NCBI GenBank assembly: GCA_965229505.1
Contig: OZ245881.1
Location: forward strand, 2,356,001 to 2,420,000
Reading direction: 5' to 3'
Length of the DNA stretch: 64,000 nucleotides
Source: UBA6059 sp040219045
Lineage (GTDB): Bacteria; Bacteroidota; Bacteroidia; Cytophagales; Cyclobacteriaceae
Below the pieces are notes generated by a model. The model ran no database searches and was not told the origin of the DNA. It saw nothing but the letters and a program-made list of their open reading frames with translations. This document shows, piece after piece, positions 1 to 8,958 of the stretch. A program made the translations under genes and the position numbers. Positions within the stretch are counted from its first letter, which is position 1. Each line of letters starts with the position of its first letter.

Positions 1-1344
1 ACCAAAAATATAATTGCTCATTTCCATGAGTGGATGGCGGCCTCCGGATTGCCGTCACTTCGAAAGAATAATATCCCAATTAAGACGGTATTTACCACCC
101 ATGCCACGATGCTGGGTAGATACCTGGCCATGAATGATCCTCAGTTCTACGACCATTTACCCTTTGTGGATTGGGCGAAGGAGGCCAAGCATTTTAATAT
201 TGAAGCCAACGTGCAGTTGGAGCGTGCTGCAGCGCATAGTTCACATGTATTTACTACCGTAAGTGAGGTGACAGCTGAGGAGTGTCGCTATTTACTCGGA
301 AGAGAGCCCGATGTGATCCTGCCCAATGGTATTAACAATGAGCGCTTTGAAGCTCTTCATGAGTTCCAGAACCTCCATATGGAGAACAAGGAAAAAATCC
401 ATCAGTTTGTGATGGCGCATTTTTTCCAGAGCTATACTTTCGACCTTGACAACACCCTCTACTTCTTTACTTCCGGTAGGTACGAATACCTCAACAAGGG
501 CTATGACCTTACGCTTGAAGCATTGGCGAGATTGAACTATCGGTTGAAAAAAGAGGGCTCAGATACGACCATCGTCATGTTTTTTGTCACAAAGCAGCCT
601 TATCATTCAATTAACCCCGAGGTGTTGCACACACGGGCGCTGATGGAGGAGCTGCGGACGACTGTGGATGCTATTAAAAAACAGGTTGGGGATCGACTTT
701 TCTATCGGGCGGCTTCCAGTATGGATACTAAGCTGCCACCTTTAAATGAGTTTGTGGATGATTACTGGAGATTAAGATATCGACGGACGCTGCAGTCCTG
801 GAAAACGGGGCACCTGCCACCGGTGGTTACCCACAATCTCAAGGATGATCAAAACGACAGTATCCTGAATTTCCTTCGATCTTCGAACCTGGTCAACAAT
901 AAGGAAGACAGGGTCAAAATCGTGTACCACCCTGACTTCATCAACTATACTAACCCACTATTTGGCATGGAATACGGTCAGTTTGTGCGAGGTACTCATA
1001 TGGGTATCTTTCCGAGCTATTACGAGCCATGGGGCTACACACCTCTTGAGTGTATTGCCAGTGGTGTACCCACGGCGACCAGTGACCTTGCAGGCTTTGG
1101 TGACTATGTGAAAAAGAACATGCCTCACCCGGAGAAGAGCGGCATCTACGTAGTTAATCGTGACCAGAGATCATTTGACGATAGTGCCAATCAATTGGCT
1201 AACGTGCTCTATCAGTTTGTACAGCTTAATCGCAGGGAGCGGATTACACTCCGCAACAGGACGGAAAACTCAGCAGTTTACTTTGATTGGGATACCTTGA
1301 CCAAATACTACAGCATGGCGTACCATCAGGCGCTGAATGTCTAG
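1..1344 (+). CDS. Glycogen (starch) synthase, GT3 family, 5' end cut by window
   Basis: Transfers glucose from a nucleotide sugar onto a growing alpha-1,4-glucan in the cytoplasm. The reading frame is open from base 1, and the residues before the first Met include AHFHEW, a conserved GT3 motif, so the gene starts outside the window. The C-terminal half carries PSYYEPWGYTPLEC, the signature around the catalytic Glu of eukaryote-type GT3 synthases, rather than the KTGG motif of bacterial GT5 GlgA. GT3 enzymes are usual in Bacteroidota. About 448 residues are visible; family members are around 600, so roughly the first quarter is missing. The stop codon overlaps the stop of the convergent lipoprotein gene by 4 bp. 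Confidence 0.9.
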   Translation, partial: TKNIIAHFHEWMAASGLPSLRKNNIPIKTVFTTHATMLGRYLAMNDPQFYDHLPFVDWAKEAKHFNIEANVQLERAAAHSSHVFTTVSEVTAEECRYLLGREPDVILPNGINNERFEALHEFQNLHMENKEKIHQFVMAHFFQSYTFDLDNTLYFFTSGRYEYLNKGYDLTLEALARLNYRLKKEGSDTTIVMFFVTKQPYHSINPEVLHTRALMEELRTTVDAIKKQVGDRLFYRAASSMDTKLPPLNEFVDDYWRLRYRRTLQSWKTGHLPPVVTHNLKDDQNDSILNFLRSSNLVNNKEDRVKIVYHPDFINYTNPLFGMEYGQFVRGTHMGIFPSYYEPWGYTPLECIASGVPTATSDLAGFGDYVKKNMPHPEKSGIYVVNRDQRSFDDSANQLANVLYQFVQLNRRERITLRNRTENSAVYFDWDTLTKYYSMAYHQALNV

Positions 1345-1958
1345 TAGAGTAGGTCGAGCTCTACATCATCGAAAAAAATGGTGCCTGCTGTGACGGGCTC
1401 CATCCTAAGGATTACTTCGATTTCGTCGACCGGTTCATTGATATCGGGGTAGAGTGTGCCGAAGGAGCCAAACTCTATGATTCGGCCATTGCCATTGATC
1501 CAGCCTGAGTCAGAATAGCCAACCTGGACACCTTGCCATCGGAGGCTGATGATAAGAGAAACACCTGTACCCGTCACATTCTCTAGCTTTATTTGAGAGA
1601 GCAGCCTGATCTGCGCTCCACGTGGGATATCCACACCCGTGAGGGTTTTGCGCCATTCGGCAAAATCATAGAACCCTTCGCTGGCAGCAGCCACATGACC
1701 CAGGCGTTCAATCTTGAGGGAGTGATTGCTTGACCCGATTTCATCAGTGGTTCTAATACCTTCAAATTTGAGCCTGGAACGCGGATGACTTATCTCAAAT
1801 ACCCAACCGTGATCATCATTCTCAAATTGTTCCAGCTCGATTAATGGGACTATGTTTTCTTTTTGCTCCGGCTGATCTGCTTCGGGGAAGCTAAATTCGG
1901 GTCTATCCAGACAACTGCTGCAAAACGCCAAACATAAAAACCAGGAGACCTTGCCCAT
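1341..1958 (-). CDS. Hypothetical lipoprotein, possible carbohydrate-binding beta-sandwich
   Basis: 205 residues. The N-terminus MGKVSWFLCLAFCSSC followed by LDRP looks like a lipoprotein signal with the lipobox Cys near residue 16. The rest is rich in beta-strand patterns and ends IFFDDVELDLLY; a terminal 'FFDDVEL' strand is typical of CBM-like jelly-roll modules that bind sugars. That is a resemblance in pattern, not a firm family assignment. It converges on the glycogen synthase gene with a 4-bp overlap of stop codons and lies downstream of the S41 protease gene on the same strand (49-bp gap), so the two may be co-transcribed. Function unknown. Confidence 0.6.
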   Translation of the reverse strand: MGKVSWFLCLAFCSSCLDRPEFSFPEADQPEQKENIVPLIELEQFENDDHGWVFEISHPRSRLKFEGIRTTDEIGSSNHSLKIERLGHVAAASEGFYDFAEWRKTLTGVDIPRGAQIRLLSQIKLENVTGTGVSLIISLRWQGVQVGYSDSGWINGNGRIIEFGSFGTLYPDINEPVDEIEVILRMEPVTAGTIFFDDVELDLLY

Positions 1959-2007
1959 AATAACAATTTACTCATTTTTAAGAGAAATTGTTTGAGCGTT
2001 TCAGAGA

Positions 2008-3642
2008 TCAATCCCCATTACCGGCAATGGCATCTGCTTCGTCGAATAGCTTTAATGCCTCCAGGAAGATTTCATTGGTCTGGTTATAAATAGGGAAGAA
2101 ACCCTCATTGTCCCAGACACTACGTGCGATTTGAGCTTTAAGGAATGTCTGTATAAAGGGACGAGACTTCATGTATTGCTGCTCATTGAAGGGTGCTCCA
2201 TTAGCTTCGCCAAGTTCGATGAGGTCATTCATCATCGCCTCGCTGACTTTGAAATCATCTTTGAATTGAGCGTAATCATACTTTTCAAGGCGACTTTTGT
2301 TCTCCTCAAAGTACTTGAGTGCGTATTCACGGATCGTATTGGTGTAGAAAAGTTTGTTGAGATATGGGCTATTGTCGGTAGAGTCCAGGGAAACAAAAAC
2401 ATCCGGCATGATCCCTCCACCACCATATACGGTTCGTCCCTTTAGGGTTTCAAAAAGTAAAGAGTCTGTCACCTGCATGCTATCGGCAGAGTAGAGTTCT
2501 CCACTTTGGATACGGGTGGTAAAGTCACTGTAGTAGTCGTCCTGCTCACCCAATTCATAATGCTTTTGAATGGACCTGCCACTAGGAGTGTAATATCTAG
2601 AGATCGTAAGGCGCAGCTCTGAGCCGTCATTCAGACTGATAGGCATCTGTACCAGCCCCTTGCCGAAGCTACGTCTACCCACAATGAGCCCGCGATCATT
2701 ATCCTGAATAGCACCCGATACAATCTCCGAAGCTGAAGCACTACCCGCATCGATGAGCACGATCAAAGAACCCTGCTCAAATTGCCCCTTGCGATACGCC
2801 CGGTGCTCCGCGTTGTACCGTGCCTCTTTTCCTTTAGTATATACGATCATCTTATTTCCCGATAGGAACTCATCGGCAATATTGATGGCCTTGTCCATAT
2901 AGCCACCAGGGTTCCCTGTCAAGTCGAGCATCAGCTTGGTCATGCCCTGATCGTTCAACTTCTGTAATGCTTCTTTGAACTCATCGTAGGTGGTGGCTGT
3001 AAATCGATTGATTTTCAGATAGCCGATCTCCTCATCCACCATGTAGGCGACATCTACAGAGTATTGAGGGATTTTATCCCGCTCAATTTTGAAATCCATC
3101 AGTTCGTCAACATTGCGCCGCTTGATGGATACGACTACTTCACTTCCTTTTGTACCTCTGAGCCTATCAAATACGCCACGATTGGTGATGCCGATACCAG
3201 CTACGACTTCATCATCGACTTTGACGATCTTGTCTCCAGCCTTTAGCCCGACTTTCTCAGAGGGTCCGCCTGAGAGTGGTGATACTACATAGATCGTGTC
3301 GTGAAAAATGTTAAACTCAATACCGATCCCCTCAAACTTGCCTTCCAACTGTGAGCTGACCAGCTCTTGATCCTTAGCAGGAATATAAGAAGTATGCGGA
3401 TCCAGCTTCTCCAACATATCATTGATGGCCGTTTCCACCAGATCATCCGTATCCACCTCGTCGACATAGTTGCGATCGATGTAGCTCACGATCTCACGAA
3501 ACTTATAGATACTTTGATAAAGATCCTTTTTGCCATCACCGGTATTGACCATGGTCGCGCCTATGAGCACGCCGGTGGCAATTGCGATAGCGAGTAAGAT
3601 AGGAAGTCGAATGACGGATTTTGAGTTGTTGATTTCTTTCAC
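2008..3642 (-). CDS. S41 family C-terminal processing peptidase
   Basis: 544 residues. The N-terminal hydrophobic stretch (about residues 12-30) is a signal anchor, placing the enzyme in the periplasm. A PDZ domain follows (about 85-175, with GIGIEF and VGLKAGDKIV), then the S41 catalytic core. The nucleophile is the Ser in GSASASEIVSGA and the general-base Lys lies in SFGKGLVQ, the Ser/Lys dyad of CtpA/Prc-type tail-specific proteases. C-terminal processing proteases cleave the ends of envelope proteins and maintain cell-wall enzymes. A long helical C-terminal extension beyond the core is typical of Bacteroidota members. A second, distinct S41 paralogue is at 56538-58193. Confidence 0.92.
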   Translation of the reverse strand: MKEINNSKSVIRLPILLAIAIATGVLIGATMVNTGDGKKDLYQSIYKFREIVSYIDRNYVDEVDTDDLVETAINDMLEKLDPHTSYIPAKDQELVSSQLEGKFEGIGIEFNIFHDTIYVVSPLSGGPSEKVGLKAGDKIVKVDDEVVAGIGITNRGVFDRLRGTKGSEVVVSIKRRNVDELMDFKIERDKIPQYSVDVAYMVDEEIGYLKINRFTATTYDEFKEALQKLNDQGMTKLMLDLTGNPGGYMDKAINIADEFLSGNKMIVYTKGKEARYNAEHRAYRKGQFEQGSLIVLIDAGSASASEIVSGAIQDNDRGLIVGRRSFGKGLVQMPISLNDGSELRLTISRYYTPSGRSIQKHYELGEQDDYYSDFTTRIQSGELYSADSMQVTDSLLFETLKGRTVYGGGGIMPDVFVSLDSTDNSPYLNKLFYTNTIREYALKYFEENKSRLEKYDYAQFKDDFKVSEAMMNDLIELGEANGAPFNEQQYMKSRPFIQTFLKAQIARSVWDNEGFFPIYNQTNEIFLEALKLFDEADAIAGNGD

Positions 3643-3810
3643 CGAATTGTTATTTGAGTTTTCGCAGTAAGTAAAAATAGCAGAAAACAGCCATTTACTT
3701 TCTAGTGAACGGGTGTTTAAAGGTCTGTGTTTTTATCGATGAGAAGAATATCACCAATAGTGATGTGTTTTATGCTTCTTTGATTTTGGAAAATTTGACG
3801 ATCTAATCCT

Positions 3811-3818
3811 TATCTTTG
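3811..3818 (+). promoter_or_regulatory. Putative Bacteroidota -7 element (TATCTTTG) before the ScdA-like gene
   Basis: TATCTTTG matches the Bacteroidota -7 consensus TAnnTTTG. A TTTG at 3785-3788 could be the -33 element, though its 22-bp spacing is on the long side. The start site expected about 6 nt downstream would fall at or next to the annotated ATG (3824), implying a leaderless or very short-leader mRNA unless translation starts at the second in-frame ATG (3833). Confidence 0.45.
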
Positions 3819-3823
3819 AGGTT

Positions 3824-4579
3824 ATGCTCGGGATGCAGGCAAATCAGTCTATTGGGAAACTAGTTAAAGCAGACTTCACGTTTGCTCGACAGCTGGATGC
3901 TTACGGCATAGCGTTTTACAATTGCGAATCATTACCTCTAAGTGAGGTGTGTAAGCAAAAGAATATAAAACTAGAGAGCCTGCTCAGTGATTATGGAAGC
4001 GCCAGTCCTTTTGAGATTCCGGCTTTCTCCCACTTAAATGGACAGTCAGCAGTTGCCATTATACAGTACCTCAAGCACCATCATTATCTCTTTATCAAAG
4101 ATCAGCTCCCCTTCATTCAGAAGTTGATCTCGCATTTGACACCTAAGTGTTTGGCCGACAATGAGCTCGTGGCTGATTTGAAGTTCGTATTCCCTTTGTT
4201 TCAGGAAGACTTCATACATCATATTTATGAAGAGGAGGACACCTTATTTGCGTACATTCTTCAGCTCAACAAAGTGCTGCAAAACGGAGGCTACAATGGG
4301 GACTTGTACTATGCCATGGAGCAATTCTCAATACAGGAACTAGCACTTGAGCATGGAGAAGATGATGATGAGATGAAGGGCATCAGAGGCATCATCGACC
4401 AGCATAGCGTGGATGAGCTGGAAGATCTTCACCTCAAGGTGATTTTCAAAGAGCTCCAGAGCTTCGATGCTCAGCTTGAGCAGCATGCAAGGATCGAAAA
4501 TGAGATACTTTTCCCTAAGGCACTCAACATGGAGAAAAAAGTGCAGAGTTTGCTCTCTACGAAAATAGGCTTTAACTAA
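3824..4579 (+). CDS. ScdA/YtfE-like hemerythrin domain protein (iron-sulfur cluster repair type)
   Basis: 251 residues. The first ~55 residues resemble the ScdA N-terminal (DUF542) domain, but only one Cys (FYNCES) replaces the usual Cys pair. The rest is a hemerythrin-like four-helix bundle with the di-iron ligand pattern spread over KHHHYLF, HIYEEED, LEHGEDD and HARIENEILF. Family members (ScdA, YtfE/RIC) restore iron-sulfur clusters damaged by nitric oxide or oxidants. The start may be ATG 3824 or ATG 3833 (MQANQS), which fits family N-termini better. It ends immediately before ruvX (0-bp gap), so the two are probably co-transcribed. Confidence 0.8.
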   Translation: MLGMQANQSIGKLVKADFTFARQLDAYGIAFYNCESLPLSEVCKQKNIKLESLLSDYGSASPFEIPAFSHLNGQSAVAIIQYLKHHHYLFIKDQLPFIQKLISHLTPKCLADNELVADLKFVFPLFQEDFIHHIYEEEDTLFAYILQLNKVLQNGGYNGDLYYAMEQFSIQELALEHGEDDDEMKGIRGIIDQHSVDELEDLHLKVIFKELQSFDAQLEQHARIENEILFPKALNMEKKVQSLLSTKIGFN

Positions 4580-4996
4580 ATGGGCCGAATTGTAGCCGTT
4601 GATTACGGCTCAAAGCGTGTAGGTCTGGCGACTACTGACCCTCTCAAGATCATTGCCACTCCTATCGGAACCTACCACTCTGCTGAAGTATTGGATTTCC
4701 TTCTGGATTACCATAATCGCGAAACTATTGAAACCTTGGTGGTAGGAATGCCACGAACGCTTGCCAACGAGGACACTAATGCTACTCCATTGGTGAAAGG
4801 TTTTATAACTTTGCTAAAAAAGAAATTACCCGGGATACCTGTGGTGACAATTGATGAGAGGTTTACCTCCAGGATTGCGTCACAGGCCATGCTCACCGGC
4901 GGGATGAAAAAGAAAGACCGACGCGTAAAAGGTAACGTAGATAAAATAAGTGCTACGCTCATTCTGCAATCCTATTTAGCCTCTCAACCCATATGA
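4580..4996 (+). CDS. ruvX: Putative pre-16S rRNA nuclease / Holliday junction resolvase RuvX (YqgF)
   Basis: 138 residues, the usual size. The RNase H-like fold is marked by the N-terminal IVAVDYGSKRVGLA with the catalytic Asp at residue 8, a central VVGMPRT strand, and TIDERFTS with its acidic residue. The family processes the 5' end of 16S rRNA precursor in E. coli and has been proposed as a Holliday-junction resolvase. It starts at the base after the ScdA-like stop, and its stop overlaps the def ATG (ATGA-type 4-bp overlap), which indicates translational coupling in a housekeeping operon. Confidence 0.92.
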   Translation: MGRIVAVDYGSKRVGLATTDPLKIIATPIGTYHSAEVLDFLLDYHNRETIETLVVGMPRTLANEDTNATPLVKGFITLLKKKLPGIPVVTIDERFTSRIASQAMLTGGMKKKDRRVKGNVDKISATLILQSYLASQPI

Positions 4997-5550
4997 TTTA
5001 CCCAATAGTCGTGTATGGCGACCCAGTATTAAAAAGGAAAACCCAAGACATAGAGAAGGGTACCATTGATGTAAAGGAACTTTCCGAGGACATGTTCGAG
5101 ACCATGAAAGCTGCCCATGGAATCGGTCTTGCAGCTCCGCAAATTGGAAAGTCACTGCGCATGTTTATCGTAGATGGTCGACCGCTTGAGGAAGATGACA
5201 TGATGGATTTTGTTAAAGTCTTTGTCAATCCGCACATCATAGATGAGTCAGGTGATAAGTGGAACTTCGAGGAGGGCTGTCTCAGCATACCTGGCATCCG
5301 CGAGCCCATCTCACGCTTACCTAAGATCAAGATTCACTACTTTGATGAAAACTGGGAAGAGCATGAGGAGGAGTTTGATGGGATGAAAGCACGTATCATC
5401 CAACATGAGTACGACCATATAGAAGGCATACTTTTCACGGATCATCTCACCCCATTTAAGAGGAGGTTGCTCAAAGGTAAGCTGACCAATATATCAAAGG
5501 GGAAGTGCGATACGGAGTATCGCATCAAAGCACCGCTGAAGACAAGATAA
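4993..5550 (+). CDS. def: Peptide deformylase
   Basis: Removes the formyl group from the initiator Met of new proteins. 185 residues, with all three metallo-hydrolase motifs in order: GIGLAAPQIG (residues 43-52), EGCLS (94-98, with the metal-binding Cys96) and HEYDH (138-142, two metal-binding His and the catalytic Glu139). It overlaps the end of ruvX by 4 bp and is followed 2 bp later by the likely TTG start of the nitrilase gene. The motifs leave no reasonable alternative. Confidence 0.97.
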   Translation: MIYPIVVYGDPVLKRKTQDIEKGTIDVKELSEDMFETMKAAHGIGLAAPQIGKSLRMFIVDGRPLEEDDMMDFVKVFVNPHIIDESGDKWNFEEGCLSIPGIREPISRLPKIKIHYFDENWEEHEEEFDGMKARIIQHEYDHIEGILFTDHLTPFKRRLLKGKLTNISKGKCDTEYRIKAPLKTR

Positions 5551-5552
5551 TT

Positions 5553-6344
5553 TTGCAAAAACTAAGGGTCAACTATATCCAATCAGATCTTCACTGGCAG
5601 TCGGTGGAGGCCAATCTGGCATCTTTTGAGGAGGCTATATGGCGTATAGAAGGAGACTCTGATTTGATTATCCTACCGGAAATGTTCTCTACTGGCTTTT
5701 CCATGGAGGCGAAAGAATTGGCAGAACCAATGAACAGCAAGACCTTTCGGTGGATGAAGCAGCAGGCGTCACAGACTGACGCGATGATCCTGGGGAGCTA
5801 TATCGTTCAGGAAAAAGGCAATTATTTCAATCGCCTGTTTGCGGTAGCACCGGATGGACAGCATCACACTTATGACAAGCGACATTTATTTGCGCTAGCG
5901 GGAGAGGATGAGCCATACACGCAAGGAGTGAAAAAGCTGGTTTTTGAATGGCGGGGCTGGCGTATATGTCCGATGATCTGTTATGATTTGAGATTTCCGG
6001 TGTGGTCGCGAAGTGAACGGAAAGCAGACGAACTGTATGAATACGACCTGCTGATCTATGTGGCCAACTGGCCATCACCACGGATTCACGCATGGGATAT
6101 ACTACTGCAGGCACGTGCAATAGAAAATATAGCTTACACAGTAGGGGTAAATAGGGTCGGCTTAGACGAAAATGGCTATGAGTACAGCGGCCACTCGGCA
6201 ATAGTGGACTACACCGGAAAGACACTGTGCAGGCATGATGAAGATGCGGGTATCGGGTCTGCTGAGCTAGACGCTGATTTATTGCAGAAGTTTAGAGCTC
6301 GGTTTCCTTTTCAGGCTGATGCGGACCAGTTTCAAGTCCTTTAA
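5553..6344 (+). CDS. Carbon-nitrogen hydrolase, omega-amidase (YafV/Nit2)-like
   Basis: About 264 residues. The nitrilase Glu-Lys-Cys triad is visible: ILPEMFSTGF (Glu), YDKRHLF (Lys) and MICYDLRFP (Cys). Overall organisation matches YafV/Nit2 omega-amidases, which hydrolyse alpha-ketoglutaramate or related transamination by-products in the cytoplasm. An ATG at 5505 would overlap def by 46 bp and add residues with no family match. TTG at 5553, 2 bp after the def stop, gives (M)QKLRVNYIQSDLHW, the expected N-terminus, so I chose it. The 3' end overlaps the convergent hypothetical gene by 53 bp. Confidence 0.88.
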   Translation: MQKLRVNYIQSDLHWQSVEANLASFEEAIWRIEGDSDLIILPEMFSTGFSMEAKELAEPMNSKTFRWMKQQASQTDAMILGSYIVQEKGNYFNRLFAVAPDGQHHTYDKRHLFALAGEDEPYTQGVKKLVFEWRGWRICPMICYDLRFPVWSRSERKADELYEYDLLIYVANWPSPRIHAWDILLQARAIENIAYTVGVNRVGLDENGYEYSGHSAIVDYTGKTLCRHDEDAGIGSAELDADLLQKFRARFPFQADADQFQVL

Positions 6345-6738
6345 TCCAGCTTTCAAAGAAGGATTTTGACTCCTTCACATCCTCACACCTACTGGCTTTC
6401 AATACCTTGAAAAAGGGGCGTAGTTTCTCGTTTCCATATAAATACGCCACCGTTACTTTAGGGCGGGATTTTCTTGTGACACTATTGAAAAACTTCGAAA
6501 TACTGCCAGGTTCGTCTACCTCCTGCGTTTGATTCACAAACACAAAGCATAGATCGGTATGATCAATGAGTTTGAGTGCCAGATCAATGGTATATGCCTC
6601 GGAATAATTGTCGAAATCAAATCTCGTAATACTCGAATCAGGGCCCACCCAGGACGCAGTTTGACAGGAGAAATTGGACAGCTTATCGGCCGAAATATTA
6701 ATTTCAATAAGCGCATATTCAATAGTGCTACTCATCAA
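6292..6738 (-). CDS. Hypothetical protein, 148 aa
   Basis: I do not recognise this protein. It has no signal peptide or membrane segment. Alternating hydrophobic strands (YALIEINIS, LCFVFVNQ, VTVAYLYG) and amphipathic helices suggest a small alpha/beta fold. The start at 6738 or the next Met at 6735 lies inside the end of the upstream FG-GAP gene (overlap 8-11 bp), which suggests translational coupling. Its 3' end runs 53 bp into the convergent nitrilase gene. Overlap at both ends makes it somewhat unusual, but the length, coupling and folded-protein pattern support a real gene. Confidence 0.6.
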   Translation of the reverse strand: MMSSTIEYALIEINISADKLSNFSCQTASWVGPDSSITRFDFDNYSEAYTIDLALKLIDHTDLCFVFVNQTQEVDEPGSISKFFNSVTRKSRPKVTVAYLYGNEKLRPFFKVLKASRCEDVKESKSFFESWIKGLETGPHQPEKETEL

Positions 6739-8869
6739 TAATAATTTTCAGATGCGTGACTGACTTGTTGTCAGAGATGAGCTGCAGCAGGTACAAGCCC
6801 TGGGGGAGATGGGAGAAGTCCACCTGCTGTCGACCATTCTCGGAGATGGAGATCCCATCGAGCAACACCTTGCCAGAAAGCCCTATAAGCCTGGCAGTTG
6901 CCGTCTGTGATGATTGGATCGTCACTCTGCCATCTGAGGGGTTGGGATAAGTACTCACTTGCCAATCACCCGACGGTGGTTGACCTGAATCCTCTACCGG
7001 CATGCTGAAAGCTTGAACGCCACCCTGAATGCTGCCTACTAATATTGTTTTAGATGCTCCGCCATCGAGACTACCTTGCGTGAGGCTTCCTATTCGACCG
7101 AGGCGAGTAGTGGATTGAGTAGCCGCAATGATCAATGGTTCTGAAACTTCAGCTTGATTGATATCCGAGAATATTCGCAGCTCGCCAGAATCATCATAAG
7201 TGATTAATCTGGTGGCGTCAATGGTTTCCTGGATCATGATGGAGAGGTTAGTGCGAAATGGGTTGACGGTAAGCCCGAGAAAGCCCTGTTCCTCCAATTC
7301 GTATATTGGAGACAAGTTGGTGCCGACATTATAATACAGATCCAGCCGACCACCAGAGGTGCCTACGAGCAAATCTATGTTGCCGTCTCGATTGACATCA
7401 TGCAGGTCATATTGATCAAGCTCATTCAGATGGGCGTCTTGAACTGTGAGGTTGGATAGGTCTAGCCCTGTTGCTTGGCCAGCGACGATGAACATCCGAT
7501 TGGTGTATTCGCTTAATCCGGTGAATACCAGATCGGTCAATCCATCGCGATCCAGGTCGAGTAGTTTGGGTTTGAGGTAGGCCAGCTCAAGTGAGGAAAG
7601 AGCCAGGAAATCAGAGGTTCTGAACTGGAACAGTGGGTTTGATCTGGTGCCGATATTCTCGTAATAGACCAGAGTGGCAGGCTTAGTTATTTGGGTGATG
7701 CTACCTCTGTTACCAATCAACAAATCCAGATCACCGTCATTGTCCACATCACCAAGCGTAGGCACAGACCTTTCGCCCACATCGATCATCCCGGATTGGA
7801 GAAATCCCGCCTGAAGATCGGTGTACTGTCCAAGCTCATTCTGATAAGCGTAGACCGAGTTCTCGAAATCATGTAAGTCCAGCTCATTACCACGATCATT
7901 TGGAGATAGTACTAAGTCCTTTTGACCATCATGATCGATATCTACAAAATATGCCGCGGGAAAGGTCAACTGATCGGTAAGTTCCGGAAAGGGCACCTGA
8001 GCTTCGCGAAAAAGGGAAGTTTCCAGTGAGCCTTCATTCTCCAACGCGAAAAGATCACTGCAAGCTTCTTCTCCAAAGAGAATATCAGGAAGCCCATCCT
8101 CATTGATATCTTCTACAGTAAGTGCTTTCCCACTTACGTGCAGGGTGCGGTTGGTGCCGTCACAGGCCTCACCATCGAAGGCAAAAGTTCCACAAAAGCA
8201 TTCTTGGAAGTCTCCCCATTCACGAGTCACGCGCACATACTCCAGGCTATCACAAATGCCATAGCGGTCCATACTCTGATTTTCATGAAATTCTACAAAA
8301 CCACCTGTAGCAAAGTTGAAAACCAGAATGTCCAGATCATCATCATTATCGACATCCACGATTGCCGGTAGGTCGGTGCTATTGACAAATAGGTTGATGG
8401 CGGAGTTTCCGAGTGTAATCACCGGATCTGCCGCCAGACGCCAGGAGAGTGAGTCTGTTGAAGTATTTTCATAGACTTTGATCCCGAGATTGGTAGAAGT
8501 AAATAGGTCAGGCAGTCCATCGCAGTTGTAGTCTCGAAGTAGTACCCAGTTGATCAGCTGACCAGGGAACTGGTACTCGTATTGAGGGGCATGTTTATAC
8601 GTGTCATTCGCGTACCTGTAAGTGGTGAGCTTATTTGACGTTCTGTCAAAGACCACAAGATCTAATACTCCGTCCAGATCAAGGTCAATTTCGCTAAACT
8701 GCCCTGAGTTGATACCACCCGCCAGAGGGCGTGGTAAAGGTGAGCCATCTGCTGTGATTACATCAAACTGAGCAAAACTTAGCTGTCTTTGCTTAGCCTG
8801 GAGCGAAGTAGAAACGGTGCTCGCGCAAAGCAATAAACCAAAACAATATGACCAGTCAATCTTTAGCAC
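6728..8869 (-). CDS. Secreted FG-GAP/VCBS repeat protein with T9SS type A sorting domain
   Basis: 713 residues. A signal peptide (first ~25 residues, ending SLQA) is followed by repeated FG-GAP/VCBS blades with calcium-binding loops such as DLDLDGVLD, DVDNDDDLD, DIDHDGQKD, DVDNDGDLD and DVNRDGNID, consistent with a beta-propeller. The last ~75 residues, beginning STYPNPSDGRV and ending LKIIIDE, form a type A C-terminal sorting domain, so the protein should be exported by the type IX system and attached to the cell surface or released. Its ligand is unknown. It overlaps the downstream 148-residue gene and is divergent from murF. Confidence 0.88.
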   Translation of the reverse strand: MLKIDWSYCFGLLLCASTVSTSLQAKQRQLSFAQFDVITADGSPLPRPLAGGINSGQFSEIDLDLDGVLDLVVFDRTSNKLTTYRYANDTYKHAPQYEYQFPGQLINWVLLRDYNCDGLPDLFTSTNLGIKVYENTSTDSLSWRLAADPVITLGNSAINLFVNSTDLPAIVDVDNDDDLDILVFNFATGGFVEFHENQSMDRYGICDSLEYVRVTREWGDFQECFCGTFAFDGEACDGTNRTLHVSGKALTVEDINEDGLPDILFGEEACSDLFALENEGSLETSLFREAQVPFPELTDQLTFPAAYFVDIDHDGQKDLVLSPNDRGNELDLHDFENSVYAYQNELGQYTDLQAGFLQSGMIDVGERSVPTLGDVDNDGDLDLLIGNRGSITQITKPATLVYYENIGTRSNPLFQFRTSDFLALSSLELAYLKPKLLDLDRDGLTDLVFTGLSEYTNRMFIVAGQATGLDLSNLTVQDAHLNELDQYDLHDVNRDGNIDLLVGTSGGRLDLYYNVGTNLSPIYELEEQGFLGLTVNPFRTNLSIMIQETIDATRLITYDDSGELRIFSDINQAEVSEPLIIAATQSTTRLGRIGSLTQGSLDGGASKTILVGSIQGGVQAFSMPVEDSGQPPSGDWQVSTYPNPSDGRVTIQSSQTATARLIGLSGKVLLDGISISENGRQQVDFSHLPQGLYLLQLISDNKSVTHLKIIIDE

Positions 8870-8958
8870 GACCTATTAACACATCCATGACCAATTATAC
8901 TCATACCCAACCTGATAAATTTCGCGAATATCTATCTTTAACCCCTAACTGACCCAAT

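Noticed and set aside
5505..5552. ATG at 5505 as the nitrilase start
   Set aside because: It would overlap def by 46 bp and add residues not seen in the family; TTG at 5553 gives the expected N-terminus.
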